From the NCBI GenBank assembly GCA_051747785.1, contig JBNJGN010000010.1, positions 1 to 24,166 on the forward strand: a stretch of DNA of 24,166 bases, written 5' to 3'. Below, piece after piece: positions 1 to 7,949 of the stretch. Under the pieces are notes generated by a model, which was given only the letters and a program-made list of their open reading frames with translations, was not told the origin of the DNA and made no database searches. This DNA comes from SKVL01 sp051747785 (GTDB lineage Bacteria; Patescibacteriota; Minisyncoccia; Phycocordibacterales; CSBR16-193). Position 1 is the first letter of the stretch, and every line of letters begins with the position of its first letter. Position numbers and translations under genes: made by a program.

Positions 1-70
1 ATTTAAAATTTAGCACGAAAAAACAACTCCTTAAAGGCTTTCTACTGTGGCTTAAAAGAGTTTTCTTTAT

Positions 71-658
71 TTACAACCAAGGTATGCGATGATCTTCAAA
101 TTCTTCAAAAAGAGGCTCGTCATCAAGTAGGCGGTTAAAGGCCTCTGCCTCCCACAGTGCTCCATTTAAAGCGTTGTGCGGGTGAGGTTCTGCCGGTATA
201 CCTACGTACTCCATTATGGTGTCTGAATTGAGATCGCTTCTTTTATTATCTAATGGAGGCTCTACCTTTCTTTTTACCATGTGGTAAAAGGTTATGGAAT
301 GTAAATCAATAACTCGTCTAGCAAGCGGGTTATCCATGTTATTTCTTTGGTAGGCTGTTTCTAAGAAAAGAAGATCAAAATGAGGGTTCTGTCCTGCCAC
401 TGTGTGATTTTCTGCTTCTTCTATCCAGGTGGAGAGATCTTCAAGCAGTTCTCTTTCTGTGGGCTTATCAGGATCGTTGATCTCTTCTTCGGTGAAGCCG
501 TTTACTTCCAGTGCTTCTTCCATTATATGAGCACCATCCCATATTCTACATTCTCCATAAAACTGCCTTTCCGGATCCATGAAATCTATGGCGCCAATAC
601 TCAAAATGCTATGAACATTGTGATCTATGCCGGAAGCTTCCAGGTCAACTATTAACAT
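71..658 (-). CDS. DnaQ-like DEDDh 3'-5' exonuclease family protein
   Basis: This 195-residue protein has an RNase H-like exonuclease fold. ExoI is visible as DLEASG (D5, E7) near the N-terminus. ExoII is GQNPHFDLLFLE, with D95. ExoIII is HNALNGALWEAE, with H161. Family members degrade DNA or RNA from the 3' end, using four acidic residues to hold two metals and the histidine as general base. Here the position that should carry the last aspartate (H+5) is glycine, G166, so activity may be weak, or E170/E172 may substitute. No other domain is fused, so it is not a polymerase III epsilon with a polymerase-binding tail. The start follows a TATAAT box at 665-670 by 6 bases, with no Shine-Dalgarno. 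Family assignment is firm; substrate unknown. Confidence 0.8.
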   Translation of the reverse strand: MLIVDLEASGIDHNVHSILSIGAIDFMDPERQFYGECRIWDGAHIMEEALEVNGFTEEEINDPDKPTERELLEDLSTWIEEAENHTVAGQNPHFDLLFLETAYQRNNMDNPLARRVIDLHSITFYHMVKRKVEPPLDNKRSDLNSDTIMEYVGIPAEPHPHNALNGALWEAEAFNRLLDDEPLFEEFEDHRIPWL

Positions 659-664
659 ATATAT

Positions 665-670
665 ATTATA
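665..670 (-). promoter_or_regulatory. -10 box of the exonuclease gene (leaderless type)
   Basis: TATAAT on the minus strand ends 6 bases before the ATG at 658. Transcription starting at the usual distance would begin at or next to the start codon. No good -35 was seen. Confidence 0.5.
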
Positions 671-688
671 TCATTTAAACCTGTTAAG

Positions 689-716
689 AAAAGTGAACAG
701 AACCTTTGTCACTTTT
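689..716 (-). terminator. Putative intrinsic terminator after the anchored Cys-motif gene
   Basis: An 8-bp stem (AAAAGTGA at 689-696 with TCACTTTT at 709-716, 12-base loop) lies just past the stop codon of the minus-strand gene ending at 720. On that strand the stem is followed by more T-rich sequence. It is AT-rich and weak, so confidence is moderate. Confidence 0.4.
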
Positions 717-719
717 GCT

Positions 720-1100
720 TTACTCCAGCCCTTTGCAGTTTTTGGCCGGCGCGTATCCCGCCTCTTCTGCCTCCTCGGCTGAGGAGAACCATACTTTATT
801 CTCTTCATTTATTCTCTTTGCACCAGGGCACCAAGGAAGATGAAAGGCGCGTCCGTTTTTGGAAGTCACTACGGAACCTACTTCTTTATCAACTCTCTCT
901 TCAAAAGCTGAAGACTCTTTATCTACACCTTCGGGCAGAGATCTGAGGTCGTACTCTATTTTTACGGGATCTTTATTTTCCTCAATAGCCGAAAGTCTTC
1001 CTAGGCCAAAGGACAGAAAAGAGATTAGCAAAAAGATAACAAAGAAACGGAGTAAGTCCGAAGCCGTCGGCTTTTTTGGGGTTGCGCTGTTTTCTTTCAT
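720..1100 (-). CDS. Membrane-anchored protein with Ada-type Cys metal-binding-like domain
   Basis: This 126-residue protein has a short charged N-terminus, one membrane helix at about residues 17-37, a charged linker, and a C-terminal domain of about 50 residues. That domain reads TSKNGRAFHLPWCPGAKRI...VWFSS.EEAEEAGYAPAKNCKGL. It resembles the Ada metal-binding / thermonuclease-tail motif, in which His and Cys residues (here H87, C91 and C122) surround a metal or form a small fold, and which is often found at the end of secreted proteins. The orientation should place the domain outside the membrane. It is divergent from rpmA, with only 45 bases between the two starts. I recall similar anchored proteins next to L27 in Parcubacteria, but the function is unknown. 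Confidence 0.6.
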   Translation of the reverse strand: MKENSATPKKPTASDLLRFFVIFLLISFLSFGLGRLSAIEENKDPVKIEYDLRSLPEGVDKESSAFEERVDKEVGSVVTSKNGRAFHLPWCPGAKRINEENKVWFSSAEEAEEAGYAPAKNCKGLE

Positions 1101-1145
1101 AATATATAATACTTAAACTTATTTTATCATAATTAAAAGTAGTTT

Positions 1146-1421
1146 ATGTCAACGAAAAAAGCAGGCGGTACAGTCAAAAACGGACGCGATTCAAATCCGA
1201 ATTTTCTGGGCGTAAAGTTAAATGACGGCCAAAAAACAAAAAGCGGATCCATTATTATTCGTCAGAGAGGTACAAAGTTCCTCCCTGGAAGAAATGTTGG
1301 AATGGGAAAGGATCACACTCTTTTTGCTCTTATAGAGGGCAAGGTCTCAATGGAGAAAAAAAGGAAAAAAAGCTTTAACAATAGAGTGGTATCTAAAAAA
1401 ATGGTAAGCGTGATCTCATAA
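1146..1421 (+). CDS. rpmA: 50S ribosomal protein bL27
   Basis: The 91-residue protein begins MSTKKAGGTVKNGRDS, the hallmark N-terminal tail of bL27 that reaches toward the peptidyl-transferase centre. It continues with LGVK...G..VKSGSIIIRQRGTKFLPGRNVGMGKDHTLFAL (paraphrased; GSIIIRQRGTKF and GMGKDHTLFAL are visible). Length is normal and there is no cleavable N-terminal extension of the Firmicutes type. In most bacteria rpmA directly follows rplU; here rplU is about 7 kb away on the other strand. It is followed by a strong terminator at 1452-1481. A CATAAT at 1128-1133 is the likely -10, 12 bases before the start. Confidence 0.95.
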   Translation: MSTKKAGGTVKNGRDSNPNFLGVKLNDGQKTKSGSIIIRQRGTKFLPGRNVGMGKDHTLFALIEGKVSMEKKRKKSFNNRVVSKKMVSVIS

Positions 1422-1451
1422 CTTCGCAAACTATTTTCAAAGCGAAATATT

Positions 1452-1481
1452 AAAAAACCGCGCTAAAAGGCGCGGTTTTTT
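1452..1481. terminator. Bidirectional intrinsic terminator between rpmA and rplI
   Basis: A perfect 12-bp stem (AAAAAACCGCGC at 1452-1463, GCGCGGTTTTTT at 1470-1481) with a 6-base loop sits between the convergent rpmA and rplI. It has a U-tract on either strand, so it should end both transcripts. Confidence 0.9.
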
Positions 1482-1500
1482 AGTAATTCATTAGTGTCAA

Positions 1501-1947
1501 TTACTCTGGACTTTCAACCGAAAACGTTAATTCTGTATCTCTGTTACCGATCTTGAAGGCAATGACATACTCACCTGTATCTTTTATGGGTGATTCTAGT
1601 ATCATGAGATCTTCATCGATGTCTATCTGTTCTTGCTCTTTGAGAGCAGAAAGTAGATCGGATTTCTCCAAGCCAGCAAAAAGACGTCCTTTTTCATTGG
1701 TTTTGGCTTCTATCTTTACTGGTCTGTCCTTTATTTTTGAGAGATCTTCGTATAATTTTTCAATATACGTTTCCCTTTCAGCTTCCCTTTCTGTTTTCTG
1801 TTTTTCTAACTCCTTTTCTTTGCTTGGAGTTGCTTGTTCTGCCATTTTACGAGGCAGTAAATAATTGGTGGCATATCCGTCAGAAACATTGACTACCTCA
1901 AACTTTTTACCTAATTTAGCTATATCCTGAAGAAGAATGACTTTCAT
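1501..1947 (-). CDS. rplI: 50S ribosomal protein bL9
   Basis: This full-length 148-residue bL9 has the N-terminal rRNA-binding domain MKVILLQDIAKLGKKFEVVNV.DGYATNYLLPR (residues 1-33). A long charged connecting helix follows (about 42-75), then the C-terminal domain with KTNEKGRLFAGL. bL9 binds 23S rRNA near the L1 stalk and helps keep the reading frame. Its presence argues against the CPR groups reported to lack bL9. It sits 127 bases downstream of the S41 protease gene on the same strand; the gap holds a small two-part hairpin (2028-2061). Confidence 0.95.
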   Translation of the reverse strand: MKVILLQDIAKLGKKFEVVNVSDGYATNYLLPRKMAEQATPSKEKELEKQKTEREAERETYIEKLYEDLSKIKDRPVKIEAKTNEKGRLFAGLEKSDLLSALKEQEQIDIDEDLMILESPIKDTGEYVIAFKIGNRDTELTFSVESPE

Positions 1948-2074
1948 AATTAAAAAATAAGATCCTTGATAATAATTCTTTTAACCAACGTCGCGATGGT
2001 GGGTGTTTACCTATTAAAGGCAGAGTACCAGTATGTATATAACACTTTTAAGTGTCACTGGCAAGCTGATTCAG

Positions 2075-3349
2075 TTACTCTTCCAAGAGAAATTCTACGG
2101 CTTTATTCATTTGCGGATCTAATTCGTTCTCAACGTCCTCTCGTGTTATTTCTACTTCAATGTCCGGTTCTATCCCCTCTCCCTCAAAAGAGTACCCCTT
2201 TGGGGTTAACCACTCAGCTATAGTTACTTTAAGGGAGGTGTCGGAGGTTATGGAGACTACTTCTTGCACAGACCCTTTTCCGAAAGTCTGTGACCCTACT
2301 ATGGTAGCAACACCGTGATCTCCCAGAGCTCCGGTAACGATCTCAGAAGCTGAGGCTGATCCTTGGTTAACAAGTATAACCATTTCTTTGTTTTTATTAA
2401 AGCCTTTATGCCCTTTGCTTCGGTAAACTTTTGTTTCTCTTTCGCCGCTGAAACGTTCTTTGAGTACGATATCTCCAGCTGGCAGGAAATAGCTTGCAAC
2501 TTCTACGGAGGCATGAAGATATCCTCCCGGATTATTGCGTAAGTCCAAGATGAGTTTATCCGAATCACTTTCTCTGAATTCCTTCATTGCCTTTTCAAAC
2601 ATCTTTGTGGATTGGCCTGCAAAGTTAAACAGCCTTATAACAAATATCCCGTCCTCTCTCTTTTCGGTTTCTATGGTGGGAATATCTATGACCCCTCTGG
2701 TTATGGCTATCTCCAGTGGTTCCGGCTCACCTTCCCTGGAGACGGTTAATATAACTTCTGTGCCCTTCTCTCCTCTTATGAAATCAACTGCTTCGGTGAC
2801 GTTCATGTCTTTGGTGGGCTCTCCGTCTATTTCAATAACCCTATCCCCTGATTCTATGCCCGCTTTCTCTGCCGGTGTTCCTTGCAGAGGAGCTACGACT
2901 GTTAATATGTCATCTCTTATACCGATCTCCATTCCGACCCCTTCAAATTGACCGGATATCTCCGTCTCAAATTCTTTTTTTTCTTTCGGGGGCATAAAAA
3001 CAGTATGAGGATCATCGTATGCACGTGTTAGTCCCTGTATGGCACTCCAGACTCTCTCTTCGGTTGGGACCTCTCCTTTTTTTATATGGTTCTCTTCTAG
3101 GGCTTCCCAGGTTTTCCAAAAGGTGGAAAAATCTACCTTTTCAGCTTCTTCTTCACTTAATTCTGATTCCGGTTTTGTGTTTACTAATGAAGAAGCGACA
3201 CCGTCTGCTTCGGCGCTTTTGGCTTTTTGGTTATCTGAACCTACCGCTAATCCTGTGAAAAAGCTTCCGGTTATTAGCCCGATTATTAAAACCGGGAGTA
3301 GTATATTTCCTCTGTTTAAGGAAATTTTATTTTCGTTGTAAGAATTCAT
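2075..3349 (-). CDS. S41-family C-terminal processing protease (CtpA/Prc-like)
   Basis: The 424-residue protein has an N-terminal membrane anchor or signal (about residues 15-37), a PDZ domain at about 130-205 that binds substrate C-termini, and an S41 serine protease core. FAGQSTKMFEKAM and LILDLRNNPGGYL lead into NQGSASASEI (catalytic Ser within S331-S335, most likely S333) and SQTFGKGSVQ, with general-base K358. The WLTPKGYSFEGEGIEPDIEV tail is typical. It should cut extracytoplasmic proteins at the C-terminus. The start is preceded by GATAAT at 3359-3364, 9 bases upstream, and is divergent from the CorA-like gene. Family assignment is secure; which Ctp subgroup is not clear. Confidence 0.92.
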   Translation of the reverse strand: MNSYNENKISLNRGNILLPVLIIGLITGSFFTGLAVGSDNQKAKSAEADGVASSLVNTKPESELSEEEAEKVDFSTFWKTWEALEENHIKKGEVPTEERVWSAIQGLTRAYDDPHTVFMPPKEKKEFETEISGQFEGVGMEIGIRDDILTVVAPLQGTPAEKAGIESGDRVIEIDGEPTKDMNVTEAVDFIRGEKGTEVILTVSREGEPEPLEIAITRGVIDIPTIETEKREDGIFVIRLFNFAGQSTKMFEKAMKEFRESDSDKLILDLRNNPGGYLHASVEVASYFLPAGDIVLKERFSGERETKVYRSKGHKGFNKNKEMVILVNQGSASASEIVTGALGDHGVATIVGSQTFGKGSVQEVVSITSDTSLKVTIAEWLTPKGYSFEGEGIEPDIEVEITREDVENELDPQMNKAVEFLLEE

Positions 3350-3358
3350 AATAAGAGT

Positions 3359-3364
3359 ATTATC
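3359..3364 (-). promoter_or_regulatory. -10 box of the S41 protease gene
   Basis: GATAAT on the minus strand, 9 bases before the start codon at 3349. No Shine-Dalgarno lies between, consistent with a leaderless mRNA. Confidence 0.45.
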
Positions 3365-3401
3365 TCAGAATGTGAACTTCCGGTCAAACTGTTTTTAGTG
3401 T

Positions 3402-3407
3402 TATACT
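3402..3407 (+). promoter_or_regulatory. -10 box of the CorA-like gene
   Basis: TATACT ends 7 bases before the ATG at 3415, so the predicted transcription start coincides with the start codon. The -35 region is poor. Confidence 0.5.
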
Positions 3408-3414
3408 ATTTAGA

Positions 3415-4335
3415 ATGATGCAGAGAAGAAATTTCCAAAGCACAGTCTGGTTGGATATGTGCAATCCGACTTATGAGGAGATACAGTCCGTAATTCAGGA
3501 ATTTAATCTTGACCCTTTTATGGCCGGGGAGCTTAAAAGTTCCGGTACTAAACAGAAGGTTGAGCTTCACTCTAATGCTATATTTCTAATACTTCATGTG
3601 CCTGCCTTCAAGCAGAGTGGGGTTATGCGTGATACTGTTGTGCAAGAGATAGATTTTCTTATAGGAGAGGACTTTTTAATAACCACAAGATACGACCATG
3701 TAGAGGCTATGGAGCGTTCTGCCAAAATACTGGAGGTTAATTCTACTTTAAATAAAAGTAATGTGGAAAATGAGACTATCTTTGTCTTTTTCCGAGTGTT
3801 CAAAGAGATATATAATTCGCTTATTCATGAACTGGAGGATATAAATACGGTAATTGATGATATAAGTAAAGAGATGTTCAATGGCAAGGAAAAACAGATG
3901 GTCTTTTCTATTTCCTATGTGACCAGGACGTTATTGGAATTCAAGAAGACGGTTATAATACATAAACAGGTCCTAAAATTACTGGAGTACGCCGGCAATA
4001 GTTTTTTTGGTTCTTTCTTTGCCGGATATGTTAGTGCCATTCGTTCCGAATACGGTAAAATAGAGAACTCTCTTAGTATCTCAAAAGAAGTTATAAGCAA
4101 TCTTCACTATACCAATACTTCTTTGGTTAATACTAAGCAAAACGAGATAATGCTGATGCTCACTTCCGTAACCTTCCTCTTGCTGCCTCTTTCTTTTATT
4201 GTCAGCCTGTTCTTTCTTGATACCGTATCACAGATACTTCCACCACCGCCCTATGATCTCTGGATCCTGCTGACTATTCTCATAGGTGTTACGGCCGTAT
4301 TGGTTTCAATGTTCAGGCATAAGGGGTGGTTATAG
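3415..4335 (+). CDS. CorA-like divalent cation transporter family protein lacking GMN
   Basis: The 306-residue protein has the CorA layout: an N-terminal alpha/beta cytosolic domain (about 1-120), long helices (about 120-245), and two C-terminal membrane helices (about 249-269 and 283-301). It ends in the usual positive FRHKGWL. CorA proteins form pentameric Mg2+ channels whose selectivity loop carries a Gly-Met-Asn just after helix 1. Here the sequence LLPLSFIVSLFFLDTV has F-L-D at that place (about 267-269), followed by a PPPP loop. The scaffold is therefore CorA-like but the classical filter is missing, as in some ZntB-like or altered relatives. The substrate cannot be stated. It is divergent from the protease gene, and cysS follows after 49 bases with its own promoter. 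Confidence 0.8.
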   Translation: MMQRRNFQSTVWLDMCNPTYEEIQSVIQEFNLDPFMAGELKSSGTKQKVELHSNAIFLILHVPAFKQSGVMRDTVVQEIDFLIGEDFLITTRYDHVEAMERSAKILEVNSTLNKSNVENETIFVFFRVFKEIYNSLIHELEDINTVIDDISKEMFNGKEKQMVFSISYVTRTLLEFKKTVIIHKQVLKLLEYAGNSFFGSFFAGYVSAIRSEYGKIENSLSISKEVISNLHYTNTSLVNTKQNEIMLMLTSVTFLLLPLSFIVSLFFLDTVSQILPPPPYDLWILLTILIGVTAVLVSMFRHKGWL

Positions 4336-4367
4336 AGATGCTGTTTGCTTTAGTAGTTAAGTATCAT

Positions 4368-4373
4368 TATACT
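4368..4373 (+). promoter_or_regulatory. -10 box of cysS
   Basis: TATACT, 11 bases before the first ATG of cysS (4385). Its position favours that ATG over the internal ATG at 4409. Confidence 0.45.
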
Positions 4374-4384
4374 TAAGTTGTGGT

Positions 4385-5794
4385 ATGAAAAAGACCACAA
4401 GCATCAAAATGATAAAGTTATATAACAGCTTAAGTAAAGAAAAACAGGATTTTGAGCCGATTACCACCGGTTTGGTTAGAATGTATAATTGCGGACCCAC
4501 GGTTTATGACTACGTTCACGTCGGTAATTTGCGCTCTTATGTATCGGCGGATATATTCCGTAGAGTTTTTGAATACAATGGCTACTCGGTTCGCCAAGTT
4601 ATAAACATAACCGATGTCGGACATTTGACCGGTGATACCGATGAGGGGGAGGATAAGATGGAGAGGCGCGCCCAGGAGAGAAATAAAACAGCCAAAGAGC
4701 TTGCGGAATTTTACACAGATGCTTTCTTCAAGGATATATACTCTTTAAATATCAAAACGGAGGAGACCATTTTCCCGAGAGCCACCGAATACATAAAGGA
4801 GCAAATAGAACTTATAAAAGATCTTGAAGATAAGGGCTTAACTTACAGGACCTCTGACGGGATATATTTTAATACTTCCAAGCTTTCCAAATATGACGTT
4901 TTTGGTGTAGCCGGTGATAGTCTTATACAGGGCGCTCGTGTGGAAGTTAATTCGGAAAAGATGCATCCTACGGATTTTGCTCTTTGGAAATTCTCTCCTC
5001 TTCAAGGGAAACGTCAACAAGAGTGGGATTCTCCTTGGGGCGTGGGTTTTCCGGGCTGGCATTTAGAGTGTTCCGCCATGTCCATAAAACTTTTGGGTGA
5101 GCAGTTTGATGTTCATACCGGAGGTATAGATCATAAATTCCCCCATCATCCCAACGAGATAGCGCAAGCCGAGAGTGCTACTGGCAAAAAACCATTTGTT
5201 CGCTACTGGCTTCATAACGAGTTCCTCTCTTTTGAGGGTTCTAAGATGGCCAAGTCAGAAGGAAATTTCCTGACTTTGAATGATGTGGTCTCAAAAGGAT
5301 TTGATCCGATGGTCTATCGTTATTGGCTTTTGGGTGCACATTACAGGAAACCTATCAGTTTTTCTTGGGAGGCACTGCAAGGAGCTTCCAATGCATACAA
5401 GAAATTACTCAAGTATGCTGAAGATATTTATACAGAAGAGTTCGAGGCAGAACCCGAAAGTGAATACATAAGGCTTATGAGCGAGTATTTAAACGATGAT
5501 TTTGATACTCCAAGTGCTTTGGCTTTACTCTGGAAGCTGGTCAAGGATAAAAACATCAAAGATGATATTAAGCATGCAACTCTTAGAGAGTTTGATTTCG
5601 TTTTGGGGCTTGCTTTGATGTCAAATATTCAAATGGAAAAAGACATACCATCGGAAGTAAAAGATCTTCTGGAGAAGAGGAAGAAAGCGAGAGAGAGAAA
5701 GAATTGGAAAGAATCAGACAGGTTAAGAGATGAGATAGAAAAACACGGTTTTACCGTTAAAGATACTCCTCAAGGTGCCAAGATCGTCTCTTAA
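4385..5794 (+). CDS. cysS: Cysteinyl-tRNA synthetase
   Basis: This 469-residue class I aminoacyl-tRNA synthetase charges tRNA-Cys. The ATP-binding HIGH motif appears as HVGN (H45-N48) in YNCGPTVYDYVHVGNLRSYV. The KMSKS loop is KMAKS (K287-S291). The zinc ligands that recognise cysteine are C36, C229 (HLECSAMS), H254 (PHHPNEIA) and E258. The length matches the family and the C-terminal DALR-like helical region is present. The classical start would be MIKLYNSL at residue 9, and the promoter at 4368-4373 supports the first ATG, giving a short MKKTTSIK extension. No terminator of note follows before dnaB. Confidence 0.95.
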   Translation: MKKTTSIKMIKLYNSLSKEKQDFEPITTGLVRMYNCGPTVYDYVHVGNLRSYVSADIFRRVFEYNGYSVRQVINITDVGHLTGDTDEGEDKMERRAQERNKTAKELAEFYTDAFFKDIYSLNIKTEETIFPRATEYIKEQIELIKDLEDKGLTYRTSDGIYFNTSKLSKYDVFGVAGDSLIQGARVEVNSEKMHPTDFALWKFSPLQGKRQQEWDSPWGVGFPGWHLECSAMSIKLLGEQFDVHTGGIDHKFPHHPNEIAQAESATGKKPFVRYWLHNEFLSFEGSKMAKSEGNFLTLNDVVSKGFDPMVYRYWLLGAHYRKPISFSWEALQGASNAYKKLLKYAEDIYTEEFEAEPESEYIRLMSEYLNDDFDTPSALALLWKLVKDKNIKDDIKHATLREFDFVLGLALMSNIQMEKDIPSEVKDLLEKRKKARERKNWKESDRLRDEIEKHGFTVKDTPQGAKIVS

Positions 5795-5864
5795 AGGATC
5801 TTTGCTCTTTTTGTTATATACAAGATATGCACAATTTTTATCGGTTATTGATGCGTAAATTTGG

Positions 5865-5870
5865 TATGAT
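5865..5870 (+). promoter_or_regulatory. Possible -10 box of dnaB-recR
   Basis: TATGAT, 15 bases before the dnaB ATG. The mRNA would have only a very short leader. No convincing -35 and no Shine-Dalgarno. Confidence 0.35.
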
Positions 5871-5885
5871 GTTTGCAAGATCATT

Positions 5886-7280
5886 ATGAGTTCTAATTCT
5901 AACGAAAAAACTCACTTTAAGGTTCCTCCACATAGTTTGGAGGCCGAAATGGCTCTGTTGGGTTCTCTTCTTTTAAGACCGGATAGCTTGGACGAGGTTG
6001 TTGACCTTATAACTCCGGATGTTTTTTATTCGGAAAAACATAAGAATATATTTGAAATAATGTTGGAGCTCTCTAAGAAAGGAAGCCCCATAGATCTTAT
6101 TTCTCTCTCCTCTCGCTTAAAGGAAAAGAAACAATTAAAAAATGTCGGAGGCGATCCTTATCTTGCCGATCTTGTTAATACCGTACCCTCCGCTGCGCAC
6201 TTGATGCACTATGCGGAGATAGTTCAGAAAAAATCAATGATGAGAAAGCTCATCAGAGCGTCTGAAGATATTTCCCAACTGGGTTTCAATGAAATAGAGG
6301 ATCTGGATAGCTTGCTAGATCAGGCGGAGAAGAAGATATTTGAGGTTACCACCGGATCTCAAGCCCAGAAAATGGTGGAGATATCAAGTGTTCTCGGTGA
6401 GGCATGGGAGAGGTTGGACAGACTGCATAAATCGGATGGCTCCTGTCGCGGTGTCTCTACGGGATTTAAAGATCTTGATAATAAACTTTCCGGTTTTCAA
6501 AAGTCGGATCTGATAATACTTGCAGCCAGGCCTTCTATGGGAAAGACGGCTCTGGGTCTTGATATAGCTCGTCAGTCGGCCATTCAGAATGGTGTTCCGG
6601 TGGGCTTCTTCTCTTTAGAAATGAGTTCTCAGCAGTTGGTTGATAGAATGCTTGCCAGTCATTCTCGTGTAGATGCGTGGAAACTTCGTACAGGTAAGAT
6701 CACTGCAAGTGGTGATTTTGATCGTATAAGAGATGCTCTGGATGATCTTTCAAAGGCGCCAATATTTATTGATGATACTCCGGCTAACAATATATTAAAA
6801 ATAAGATCTGTGGCACGTAGATTAAAAAGCCAGAGAGGTTTGGGTATGATAATCGTTGACTATCTACAGCTTATGATGCCTACGCAGACGAAGGCAAGTG
6901 ACTCAACGGTGCAGCAGGTTACCGAGTTATCAAGGTCCTTAAAACAGCTGGCTCGTGAACTTGATGTACCTGTTTTGGCTCTCTCTCAGTTATCAAGGGC
7001 TGTTGAGCAACGAGGTGGTAAGCCTCGTCTTTCGGACTTGAGGGACTCCGGTTCTATTGAGCAGGACGCAGATGTGGTGATGTTCATTCATAGAGAGCAG
7101 AATAACGAAGACCCTGAGAGGTATAATACGGCGGAGTTGCTCATAGAGAAGCATCGTAATGGGCCTACGGGAAAGGTTGATCTCTATTTTGATGACGAGA
7201 GGTCTACTTTCCTTACCGTAGAAAAGTCAGAATTTAGTCAGCTTGAAGAAGAGTTTAGTTTGCCGGATGCCGAGAGCTAG
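5886..7280 (+). CDS. dnaB: Replicative DNA helicase DnaB
   Basis: The 464-residue helicase opens with KVPPHSLEAEMALLGSLLL, the DnaB N-terminal primase-interacting domain (about 13-115). After a linker comes the RecA-like motor: Walker A AARPSMGKTAL (K220, T221), the FFSLEMSS stretch, Walker B MIIVDYLQLM (D325), and the C-terminal QLSRAVEQRGGKPRLSDLRDSG arginine-finger region. It unwinds DNA as a hexameric ring at the replication fork. No intein interrupts it and the length is normal. recR follows after 22 bases on the same strand, so the two are probably co-transcribed. Confidence 0.96.
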   Translation: MSSNSNEKTHFKVPPHSLEAEMALLGSLLLRPDSLDEVVDLITPDVFYSEKHKNIFEIMLELSKKGSPIDLISLSSRLKEKKQLKNVGGDPYLADLVNTVPSAAHLMHYAEIVQKKSMMRKLIRASEDISQLGFNEIEDLDSLLDQAEKKIFEVTTGSQAQKMVEISSVLGEAWERLDRLHKSDGSCRGVSTGFKDLDNKLSGFQKSDLIILAARPSMGKTALGLDIARQSAIQNGVPVGFFSLEMSSQQLVDRMLASHSRVDAWKLRTGKITASGDFDRIRDALDDLSKAPIFIDDTPANNILKIRSVARRLKSQRGLGMIIVDYLQLMMPTQTKASDSTVQQVTELSRSLKQLARELDVPVLALSQLSRAVEQRGGKPRLSDLRDSGSIEQDADVVMFIHREQNNEDPERYNTAELLIEKHRNGPTGKVDLYFDDERSTFLTVEKSEFSQLEEEFSLPDAES

Positions 7281-7302
7281 ATCTGCCTCTTACTAATTTT
7301 CT

Positions 7303-7923
7303 ATGTCCCCATTAACAAAGCTTTCCGAAATACTTGCAACTTTTCCCGGTATTGGACCGCGTCACGCGGAAAGATTAGCTTATTTTTTAAGTTCAAAGGA
7401 TAGAAATTATATATCTTCTCTTCAGAAAGCATTGGAGGAAATAAGCGTAGAGGGAAAAAGATGTACCGAGTGCCGCAGTCTTTTTTATTCAAAAGGAAAT
7501 GAGAGTGTGTGCTCTCTTTGTAGTGACTCTAAAAGAGATCCCGCTTATCTGATCGTAACCGATACTGAAATTAACCGAAATAGCATTGAGAAAAGTGAAG
7601 TAACGGATGGATTCTATTTTATTTTGGGTAAAGTTCTTCCGGTCACCGAAAGAAGCACGTCAAAACTCCCTATTGATGATCTTAATAATCGTATTAGAGA
7701 TCTTTCTGGTAAAGGCCTCAAAGAGGTAATGATTGTTTTAAGTTATACGCCCGAGGGTGAGCACACCGGAAATATAGTCAAAGATAGTATAAAGAAAGTT
7801 TGCGAAGAAAAAGGTGTAGTTGTCTCTTTTCCAGGAAGAGGTTTTTCAGTAGGTACAGAAATAGAGTACTCAGATGCTGACACCTTAAAACAGGCCTTTA
7901 AGAATAGAGGTACTCCTTATTAA
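7303..7923 (+). CDS. recR: Recombination mediator RecR
   Basis: The 206-residue protein has the RecR order: an N-terminal helix-hairpin-helix (FPGIGPRHAERLAYF, about 14-28), a four-cysteine zinc finger (C54, C57, C70, C73), and a Toprim-like domain from about residue 81 (AYLIVTD...). The C-terminal YTPEGEHTG...GRGFSVGTEIEYSDADTL is the ring-forming walker-like region. RecR works with RecO and RecF to load RecA on gapped DNA. The Toprim start is somewhat unusual: the customary Glu-rich turn reads TDTEINRNSIE. It follows dnaB closely and is closed by the terminator at 7925-7948. Confidence 0.93.
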   Translation: MSPLTKLSEILATFPGIGPRHAERLAYFLSSKDRNYISSLQKALEEISVEGKRCTECRSLFYSKGNESVCSLCSDSKRDPAYLIVTDTEINRNSIEKSEVTDGFYFILGKVLPVTERSTSKLPIDDLNNRIRDLSGKGLKEVMIVLSYTPEGEHTGNIVKDSIKKVCEEKGVVVSFPGRGFSVGTEIEYSDADTLKQAFKNRGTPY

Positions 7924-7924
7924 A

Positions 7925-7948
7925 AAAACGGGCTATACTGCCCGTTTT
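7925..7948. terminator. Bidirectional terminator between recR and rplU
   Basis: A 9-bp stem (AAAACGGGC at 7925-7933 with GCCCGTTTT at 7940-7948) and a 6-base loop lie between the convergent recR and rplU genes. Runs of A and T flank both sides, so it can act on both strands. Confidence 0.85.
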
Positions 7949-7949
7949 G

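Noticed and set aside
1..70. Feature at the left edge
   Set aside because: No start, hairpin or coding signal could be supported in the first 70 bases.
2535..2951. A 138-codon open frame on the plus strand
   Set aside because: It lies antisense within the S41 protease gene and shows only Ser-rich low-complexity sequence.
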